From the NCBI GenBank assembly GCA_903916165.1, contig CAIWVR010000344.1:1-9809 (forward strand): a stretch of 9,809 nt of DNA. The letters are read 5' to 3'. Shown piece by piece: positions 5,350 through 9,809 of this stretch. Below the pieces are notes generated by a model, which was given only the letters and a program-made list of their open reading frames with translations, was not told where the DNA came from and searched no databases. The number at the start of each line of letters is the position of its first letter. Within the stretch, counting starts at the first letter, position 1. The DNA is from an uncultured Hyphomicrobiales bacterium. Its GTDB lineage: Bacteria; Pseudomonadota; Alphaproteobacteria; Rhizobiales; Beijerinckiaceae. Position numbers and translations under genes: made by a program.

Positions 5350-6729
5350 ATGGCCCGCGATGTGACCGATACGACGCCCGTGGCGTCGCGTGACGAGCTC
5401 GTCGCCTGGCTTGAAGCTGGCTGCAAGGCACCCGACAGCTTCCGGATCGGCACGGAACACGAAAAAATCCCCTTTTATGTCAGTGACCTCGGGCCAGTTC
5501 CCTATGAGGGTCGGCCGGGGCAGGGCGGCATCCGCGCCTTGCTGGAAGGTCTGCAGGCGACATCCGCCTGGGAGCCGATCCACGATGGCGCGGCGCTGAT
5601 CGGCCTGTTCGACGAGGCTGGCGGCGGCGCCATTTCGCTGGAGCCCGGCGGGCAGTTCGAACTGTCGGGCGCGCCGCTTGAGACAATCCACCAGACCCGT
5701 TCCGAACTCGACGGTCATCTGGACGCCGCCCATGCGGTTGCCGCGCAGCATGGCATCGGTTTCATGTCGATCGGCATGAGTCCGTTGTGGACGCTGGCGC
5801 AGACGCCCGTCATGCCCAAAAGCCGCTACAAGATCATGACCGGCTACATGCCCAAGGTCGGCACGCGCGGTCTCGACATGATGTACAGGACCTGCACGGT
5901 GCAGGTGAATCTCGATTTCCAGTCGGAAGCCGACATGGTCAAGAAGCTGCGCGTCTCGCTCGCGCTGCAGCCGCTCGCCACGGCACTGTTCGCCAATTCC
6001 CCCTTCACGGAGGGTGAGCCCAACGGCCTGCTGTCGGCGCGCTCCGAGATCTGGCGCGACACCGACAACAATCGCGCCGGCATGCTGCCCTTCGCCTTCG
6101 AAGCCGGCATGGGCTTTGAGCGTTATGTCGATTATGCGCTGCAGGTACCGATGTATTTCGTCAAGCGCGGCGAAACCTATCACGACGTGTCAGGTGCCGA
6201 TTTCGGCGCGCTGCTCGAAGGCCGCCTGCCGCACTTGCCGGGCGAACGGGCCACGCTGTCGGACTGGGCGAACCATCTGTCGACCATTTTTCCCGAAGTG
6301 CGGCTGAAGCGCTTCCTTGAAATGCGCGGTGCTGATGCGGGCGATCCCGCCCACATGACCGCGCTGTCGGCTTTCTTCGTCGGCCTGTTCTACGATTCCA
6401 GCGCGCTTGATGCCGCCTGGGATCTCGTGAAGGGCTGGAGCGCGCATGAGCGCCAGACGCTGCGCGACGCCGTGCCGAGCCACGGGCTTGCCGCCTCCAT
6501 CGCCGCCCGCAGCCTGCGTGACGTTGCCCGGGAGGCACTGGCGATCTCCCGTGCCGGCCTCGCGCGCCGCGCCCGTCTCGATGCGCAGGGATCCGACGAA
6601 ACCCGTCACCTGGACATTCTCGCGCACCGCGTTGAGACAGGCCGTCTGGCGGCGCATGATCTCCTCGACCATTATCATGGTGACTGGGCCGGACAGGTCG
6701 AGCCGGCCTTTGCGGCCTGCCGGATCTAG
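5350..6729 (+). CDS. gshA: Glutamate-cysteine ligase (plant/alphaproteobacterial type)
   Basis: GshA joins L-glutamate and L-cysteine in an ATP-dependent reaction, the first step of cytoplasmic glutathione synthesis. The 459-residue protein belongs to the GCS2-type group shared by alphaproteobacteria and plants rather than to the E. coli type. Landmarks are FRIGTEHEKIPFY (31-43), ISLEPGGQFELSGAPL (95-110) with the probable metal- and substrate-binding glutamates E98 and E104, YKIMTGYMP (160-168), RTCTVQVNLDF (180-190) and ALFANSPFTEG (212-222). No signal peptide is seen. The ATG at 5350 has AGGA 8 bases upstream in a purine-rich stretch. In plants this enzyme type is redox-controlled by disulfides; C25 and C182 are present here, but I infer nothing about control from them. 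The gene diverges from rsmE and is followed after 174 bases by the DUF6101-type gene. Confidence 0.96.
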   Translation: MARDVTDTTPVASRDELVAWLEAGCKAPDSFRIGTEHEKIPFYVSDLGPVPYEGRPGQGGIRALLEGLQATSAWEPIHDGAALIGLFDEAGGGAISLEPGGQFELSGAPLETIHQTRSELDGHLDAAHAVAAQHGIGFMSIGMSPLWTLAQTPVMPKSRYKIMTGYMPKVGTRGLDMMYRTCTVQVNLDFQSEADMVKKLRVSLALQPLATALFANSPFTEGEPNGLLSARSEIWRDTDNNRAGMLPFAFEAGMGFERYVDYALQVPMYFVKRGETYHDVSGADFGALLEGRLPHLPGERATLSDWANHLSTIFPEVRLKRFLEMRGADAGDPAHMTALSAFFVGLFYDSSALDAAWDLVKGWSAHERQTLRDAVPSHGLAASIAARSLRDVAREALAISRAGLARRARLDAQGSDETRHLDILAHRVETGRLAAHDLLDHYHGDWAGQVEPAFAACRI

Positions 6730-6744
6730 CGGTCGAAAATTACA

Positions 6745-6754
6745 TCAAATTTGA
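6745..6754. repeat. Perfect palindrome TCAAATTTGA
   Basis: A 10-base perfect palindrome 16 bases after the gshA stop codon. It is A+T-rich in otherwise G+C-rich DNA. It could be an operator half of the next gene's promoter region, but it is short enough to be chance. Confidence 0.3.
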
Positions 6755-6801
6755 ATGGTCGCGGTCATGGTCTGTCCGCCATTCTTTTCGATAGTGCTTG
6801 T

Positions 6802-6817
6802 TTAACAGCGGCTTAAC
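6802..6817 (+). promoter_or_regulatory. CtrA-like box TTAA-N7-TTAAC
   Basis: TTAA at 6802-6805 and TTAAC at 6813-6817 are separated by exactly seven bases. This is the full consensus of the response regulator CtrA, which couples transcription to the cell cycle in alphaproteobacteria. It lies 87 bases before the ATG of the DUF6101-type gene, in the only intergenic region that could serve that gene, and after gshA has ended. A match this complete is uncommon in G+C-rich DNA. Binding is inferred, not shown. Confidence 0.5.
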
Positions 6818-6865
6818 CGTTCCCGTTAGGACCTTGCAGACGGTTTCTGGACCACATTGCGCCTG

Positions 6866-6882
6866 CCGGGCCTGAAGCCCGG
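6866..6882 (+). repeat. Hairpin CCGGGC-CTGAA-GCCCGG before the DUF6101-type gene
   Basis: A perfect 6-base G+C stem with a 5-base loop, extendable by one G-T wobble. It ends 21 bases before the ATG at 6904 and just upstream of the probable ribosome binding site ACAGG (6890-6894). There is no uridine tract, so it is more likely a leader structure than a terminator for gshA, although it may block read-through. Confidence 0.4.
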
Positions 6883-6903
6883 TTGCAAGACAGGCGTTCG
6901 ACC

Positions 6904-7440
6904 ATGTTGGCCAAAAATGCTTTTCCCACCGCTTTTCCGATCTGCGGCGTGACCCAGCCCGACCCGCGCGCCGACAATGCGCAGCGACGCGTGTGCGTGG
7001 CTGAGGGCCGGGTGATGATCGACCGCAAGGTCGAGGGCGTGGCGATGCGGCTTGGGCTGCCGTGTTCGGCCTATCGTGGCGTCGTGCTGGCGCTGGCAGG
7101 TGCGCCCGACAATCCGCGCTTTATCATCCGCCTCGACCATGCCGATCCGGAGCTGTCGGTGGTTCTGGCGGAAACGGCGGACGGCGACGATATCGTCGCC
7201 CTGTGGTGCCAGTTGGCAGACCAGACTGGCGTGCCGCGCTTGCTGGAGCGCGAGGCTGGCGTGCTGGAGGCAATGGAGGCGCGCATCGGACAGGTTACCG
7301 TCGGACCCGTGCTGGTCATGCGCCGTCGGGGTGCGGTCGCGCTGCGCCGGCGTCCACGTTTCCTCACGCGCCGTCGCATGGGCGAGCGCCGCCTGATGAA
7401 GCATGTGGTCTGCGAGCAGGTGCTCAGCGCGCCGCGCTGA
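6904..7440 (+). CDS. DUF6101-type protein of unknown function
   Basis: A 178-residue soluble protein. It matches, from memory, a conserved Hyphomicrobiales family catalogued as DUF6101: RVMIDRKVEGVAMRLGLPCSAYRGVVL (36-62), an acidic central part with LDHADPELSVVL (77-88) and DGDDIVALW (93-101), and a strongly basic C-terminal stretch VMRRRGAVALRRRPRFLTRRR (138-158). There is no signal peptide or membrane segment. The basic tail could contact nucleic acid or acidic lipid, but that is a guess. The ATG at 6904 has AGG about 9 bases upstream; an in-frame TTG at 6883 falls at the edge of a hairpin and is less likely. The gene has its own 174-base upstream region with a CtrA-like box, so cell-cycle control is plausible. 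In related genomes this family sits near rsmE, gshA and ubiA, as here. Function unknown. Confidence 0.8.
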   Translation: MLAKNAFPTAFPICGVTQPDPRADNAQRRVCVAEGRVMIDRKVEGVAMRLGLPCSAYRGVVLALAGAPDNPRFIIRLDHADPELSVVLAETADGDDIVALWCQLADQTGVPRLLEREAGVLEAMEARIGQVTVGPVLVMRRRGAVALRRRPRFLTRRRMGERRLMKHVVCEQVLSAPR

Positions 7441-7452
7441 ACCCGGGAAAAG

Positions 7453-7499
7453 GATCTTGTCCGCCCTCACCACTTGCGCGGGGACGGATCAGGAAGATC
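7453..7499. terminator. Possible imperfect stem between convergent genes
   Basis: GATCTT (7453-7458) can pair with AAGATC (7494-7499), TCCG (7460-7463) with CGGA (7485-7488), and CCC (7464-7466) with GGG (7481-7483), with an internal loop and a bulged A. It lies between the convergent DUF6101-type gene and ubiA, where a two-way terminator would be expected. It lacks a uridine tract, so factor-independent termination is doubtful. Confidence 0.25.
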
Positions 7500-7556
7500 G
7501 ACACGGCGATGAAAGAGAGCCTGCGCGCGAGCCGCCAGCCGCCGGTTTCTCAAGAC

Positions 7557-7580
7557 ATTCAATATTTCAAAGGATTGAAT
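7557..7580. repeat. A+T-rich inverted repeat ATTCAAT-N10-ATTGAAT over the ubiA stop
   Basis: Perfect 7-base arms with a 10-base loop that contains the ubiA stop codon. The stem is weak. It may help protect the end of the ubiA transcript or be incidental. Confidence 0.3.
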
Positions 7581-8514
7581 TCAGGGCCAGACCCGCGAAA
7601 AGGATCAGCCCCGCATTTCGGTTGGACCGGAACAGCATCAGCGAGCGTCCCGTGTCGCCCGGTGCAATCCGCGCGACCTGCCACGCCAGATGCGCCGCAA
7701 AACCCGCCAGACCCAGCCAGCCCGCGGGGCCTGCTCCTGCCAGGTGAAGGGCTGTGGCAGCAGACGAGAGCGCGGCGACGTAGAGCAGGAGAATGGCCAG
7801 CCGGACATGGTCGCCAAACAGCCGCGCGGTTGAGCGCACGCCGATGAGCGCATCGTCACGGGCATCTTGCAGCGCATAGATCGTGTCATAGCCCATCGTC
7901 CAGAAAATGGCGGCAAGGTAGATGAGCACGGCGGGAAGGCCGAGCGATGCCTCGATCGCTACCCAGCCCATCAGGCCGCCATAGGCGAAGGCGAGGCCGA
8001 GCACAGCCTGCGGCCAGGAGGTGATACGTTTCATGAACGGATAGGCGGCCACGATCAGCAGGGAGGCGAGGCCGGTGAGGATCGCGACGCGATTGAGGCT
8101 GAACAGCACCAAGGCACCGACCCCGCATTGGGCGAGCATGAAAACCTTGGCCGCGCGCACGCTGACCCGCCCCGACGGCAGCGGCCTGCCGCGCGTGCGC
8201 TCGACACCGGCATCGATCTCGCGGTCGACAAGGTCGTTATAGGTCGAGCCGGCCCCGCGCATGGCGATGGCACCGATGAAAAACAATGCGAGATGGGTGA
8301 CGTATAAGCCCTCATGCCGCGCCACCGAGGCCAGTGCCGACGACCACCAGCACGGCAGGAGCAGCAGCCACCAGCCGATGGGCCGGTCGATGCGCGCCAG
8401 TTGCAGGAACGGCAACCAGCTGTGCGGGGTCAGGCGAAGGATAAAATGCGAGGAGACGGAATCGGGCAGCAGATCGGGTTGAGCGTCCGTGCGGGCACCG
8501 AAACCCGCTGTCAA
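7567..8514 (-). CDS. ubiA: 4-hydroxybenzoate polyprenyltransferase
   Basis: UbiA is an inner-membrane prenyltransferase that attaches the polyprenyl tail to 4-hydroxybenzoate in ubiquinone synthesis; in alphaproteobacteria the tail is usually decaprenyl (general knowledge, not visible here). The 315-residue protein has LQLARIDRPIGWWLLLLPCWW (38-58). The first aspartate-rich motif is YNDLVDREIDAGVERTRGRPLPSG (N93, D94, D97, D101) and the second is GYDTIYALQDARDD (D210, D216, D220). Both bind the magnesium diphosphate. About eight or nine hydrophobic segments are seen. The only plausible start is the TTG at 8514, with AGGA 6 bases upstream. It overlaps the stop of the preceding secreted-protein gene (TTGA), implying translational coupling. 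It converges on the DUF6101-type gene. Confidence 0.95.
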   Translation of the reverse strand: MTAGFGARTDAQPDLLPDSVSSHFILRLTPHSWLPFLQLARIDRPIGWWLLLLPCWWSSALASVARHEGLYVTHLALFFIGAIAMRGAGSTYNDLVDREIDAGVERTRGRPLPSGRVSVRAAKVFMLAQCGVGALVLFSLNRVAILTGLASLLIVAAYPFMKRITSWPQAVLGLAFAYGGLMGWVAIEASLGLPAVLIYLAAIFWTMGYDTIYALQDARDDALIGVRSTARLFGDHVRLAILLLYVAALSSAATALHLAGAGPAGWLGLAGFAAHLAWQVARIAPGDTGRSLMLFRSNRNAGLILFAGLALNSIL

Positions 8515-8972
8515 AGCGGTCCTGCGGGCAGTTTCGGTGCGGGGACGTTGAAGCCGGGACCGCCATCACGGGGCCCGGCGGCAGGCTGATCTTGGCCCCT
8601 CTTGATCCTGAGGGCGATGTTGCAGGCCTGCCGGGCGACGGCAGCGGTCTTGCCGGAGCCTTCCTTCACATTGCTGATGATCTGATCGGGAATATTGCAC
8701 CAATTCTGGTTCTTTTCCATATAGACCAGCATGGTCTTCTCCAGGCTCGCCAGCGAGCGCAGCATCGGGCAGGCGGCGACAGGATCGAGCTTGCCTTCAT
8801 TTTTCTTCTGCAGCTTGCCGATCTCTTCCATTTGCGCATTCCGCTTTTCCTGGAACTCGCCCATGTCGTTCTCGCAGCTCTGCGCCATGGCAGGTGCTGC
8901 GAAGCCGAGGAAAAACAGGAGGCTGGCACCAAGGGCGATGCGGGCGAGTGAACTTATGCTTACCGCCGTCAT
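8511..8972 (-). CDS. Secreted four-cysteine protein of unknown function
   Basis: A 153-residue protein with a clear signal peptide (1-30: hydrophobic LGASLLFFLGFAAP, cleavage after AMA). The mature part carries four cysteines (C33, C68, C92, C117), enough for two disulfides in the periplasm. It has a charged, probably helical stretch (about 38-62) and the segments KLDPVAACPMLRSLASLE (61-78) and NWCNIPDQIISNVKEGSGKTA (90-110). A Pro/Gly/Ala-rich tail ends PAPKLPAGPL. I recall similar proteins in other Hyphomicrobiales, with the same cysteine spacing and the same C-terminal ending, always as hypothetical proteins. The ATG at 8972 has AAGGA about 9 bases upstream. The stop overlaps the ubiA start, so the two are probably made from one transcript. 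An A+T-rich TATACA at 9069-9074 is one possible -10 box for the pair. Confidence 0.82.
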   Translation of the reverse strand: MTAVSISSLARIALGASLLFFLGFAAPAMAQSCENDMGEFQEKRNAQMEEIGKLQKKNEGKLDPVAACPMLRSLASLEKTMLVYMEKNQNWCNIPDQIISNVKEGSGKTAAVARQACNIALRIKRGQDQPAAGPRDGGPGFNVPAPKLPAGPL

Positions 8973-9136
8973 GTTTCAAATCCTTCTCGCGGGCAGGTCT
9001 GGCAGGCAGGACCGCTGATTTGCGTGTCAGAAATAAGCAGCGCAGGGGCATTTGGGCAAGTGCGACCGTGTATATCTCGGGTGCACCGCTGGACAGACGC
9101 CCGTGATGCGTCGCAAAGGCGGCGCTTTGATGACGT

Positions 9137-9809
9137 TTAGGGCAGGCCGGGAAGCGGCGGTGCCTGCGCCACCCTGGCACCCAGTTGTCCGATGGCGCGC
9201 CAGGCCGTGAAAATGGCGATCACGCCAAACAGCGCCGCGCCGGCAATCATGCCAAGCAACCCACCCTCCGGGCCACCATATGCCGCGCCCAGCGTGACGA
9301 AGGGCGCCGTGCCCAAGGTTGCGCGGCCCCAGTTGAAGACGGTCGAGAGGATCGGAAAGCCGAGATTGTTGAAGGCCGCATTCGACACGAAGATCATGCC
9401 AAGAAACAGCCAGATCGCGGGTCCCCACGCGCAGAAGAAGGTCACGAGACGCTCCGTATCCCCCCTGGCGTTGAACATGGCGACGATGCCGGGCGTCGCC
9501 AGCCACAGCACCACCCAGACGACCAGGGTATAGACGATCACGATCATCACACATTCCCTGAGTGTGAGCCGCACGCGATGCATGAGCCGCGCGCCATAAT
9601 TCTGGCTCATGATGGGCCCCACCGAGCCAGACAGCGCAAACAAGACGCCGAAGGCGACGGGCGTGACGCGGTCGATGATCGCCAGCGCGGCGACAATGGG
9701 CTCGCCAAACCCCGCAAAGACCGACAGCGCATAGGAATTGGCGACCGGTGCCGCAAGATTGGTGAGGATCGCCGGGCCGGCGATGGCCATGATGGGGGCG
9801 ATGTCGCGC
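9137..9809 (-). CDS. MATE-family multidrug/sodium antiporter, C-terminal half (cut by window edge)
   Basis: MATE transporters export cationic drugs or metabolites in exchange for sodium or protons across the inner membrane. The frame is open to the window edge and gives about 223 residues, half of a usual ~450-residue protein. The visible part is one MatE repeat: it opens with IMAIAGPAILTNLAAPVANSY, the start expected of the second repeat. Then come ALAIIDRVTPVAFGVLFALSGSVGPIMSQNYGA and about four more hydrophobic segments, ending in a short Pro-rich tail. An internal ATG at 9790 is not the true start, because the reading frame continues upstream with family-like sequence. The gene is 164 bases upstream of the secreted-protein gene on the same strand. 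Substrate cannot be inferred. Confidence 0.92.
   Translation of the reverse strand, partial: RDIAPIMAIAGPAILTNLAAPVANSYALSVFAGFGEPIVAALAIIDRVTPVAFGVLFALSGSVGPIMSQNYGARLMHRVRLTLRECVMIVIVYTLVVWVVLWLATPGIVAMFNARGDTERLVTFFCAWGPAIWLFLGMIFVSNAAFNNLGFPILSTVFNWGRATLGTAPFVTLGAAYGGPEGGLLGMIAGAALFGVIAIFTAWRAIGQLGARVAQAPPLPGLP

Noticed and set aside
5275..6183. Long open frame of about 300 codons on the minus strand opposite gshA
   Set aside because: It lies antisense to a secure gshA, has no recognisable domain, and its Arg/His/Gly-rich composition is what a G+C-rich antisense frame gives.
4445..6699. The same residues HGDWAG near the C-termini of both RsmE and GshA
   Set aside because: Each fits its own family's C-terminal sequence, the codons differ, and the surrounding sequences are unrelated. 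Treated as coincidence.
6826..7473. Minus-strand frame of about 215 codons opposite the DUF6101-type gene
   Set aside because: The plus-strand protein matches a conserved family and has a ribosome binding site; the antisense product looks like shadow composition.
7441..7606. Near-identical 16-base sequence at 7441-7456 and 7591-7606 (ACCCGsGAAAAGGATC)
   Set aside because: One match of this length with a mismatch is expected by chance about once in a window this size. The second copy is fully explained as ubiA coding sequence, and no flanking similarity extends it.
7062..7847. Plus-strand frame spanning the end of the DUF6101-type gene, the intergenic gap and the end of ubiA
   Set aside because: It overlaps two well-supported genes in other frames and shows Arg/Pro/Gly-rich noise. 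An internal ATG at 7509 has no well-placed ribosome binding site.
9096..9112. GACGC-N7-GCGTC hairpin downstream of the MATE gene as a terminator
   Set aside because: The stem is only five base pairs with no uridine tract on the minus strand; too weak to call.
1..9809. Mobile element, CRISPR array, tRNA or secondary-metabolite cluster
   Set aside because: I read both strands for transposase motifs, regularly spaced repeats, tRNA-like cloverleafs and biosynthetic enzymes and saw none. The window reads as core chromosome.

Overview
The window looks like a chromosomal segment of a GC-rich alphaproteobacterium, most likely of the order Hyphomicrobiales (Rhizobiales). The evidence is the gene content: a CysQ-like phosphatase, DUF4170, waaA and lpxK in a row; a plant-type (GCS2) glutamate-cysteine ligase next to rsmE; a DUF6101-type protein; an outer-membrane porin-like motif typical of rhizobial porins; and UbiA of the ubiquinone pathway. 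The assignment rests on remembered family sequences and gene order, not on a search. The window is almost entirely ordinary housekeeping and envelope genes. I see no phage, insertion sequence, CRISPR, tRNA or rRNA.

Left part (1-2807, minus strand): a compact lipid A/Kdo operon reading leftwards, cysQ-like phosphatase -> DUF4170 -> waaA (Kdo transferase) -> lpxK (lipid A 4'-kinase, cut by the window edge). waaA and lpxK overlap by one base (TGATG). The 295-base divergent region 2808-3102 separates this operon from a rightward outer-membrane beta-barrel gene. It carries three GANTC sites, several inverted repeats and a short ATTC-type tandem repeat.

Middle (3103-6729): the beta-barrel gene converges on a small secreted protein (4020-4352, minus) that resembles the N-terminal motif of rhizobial porins but has no barrel. 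Their stop codons overlap in one CTAG. Next come rsmE (minus, probable TTG start) and gshA (plus), diverging from a 161-base region rich in hairpins.

Right part (6730-9809): a DUF6101-type gene (plus) is preceded by a perfect TTAA-N7-TTAAC sequence matching the CtrA cell-cycle regulator consensus. It converges on a minus-strand pair: a secreted four-cysteine protein of unknown function, whose stop overlaps the TTG start of ubiA (4-hydroxybenzoate polyprenyltransferase). The window ends inside the C-terminal half of a MATE-family transporter.

The points most worth a second look are the CtrA-like box before the uncharacterised DUF6101 gene, the free-standing porin-motif mini-protein, the secreted protein coupled to ubiA, and the GANTC cluster before the beta-barrel gene. 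None of these amounts to a clearly new system.
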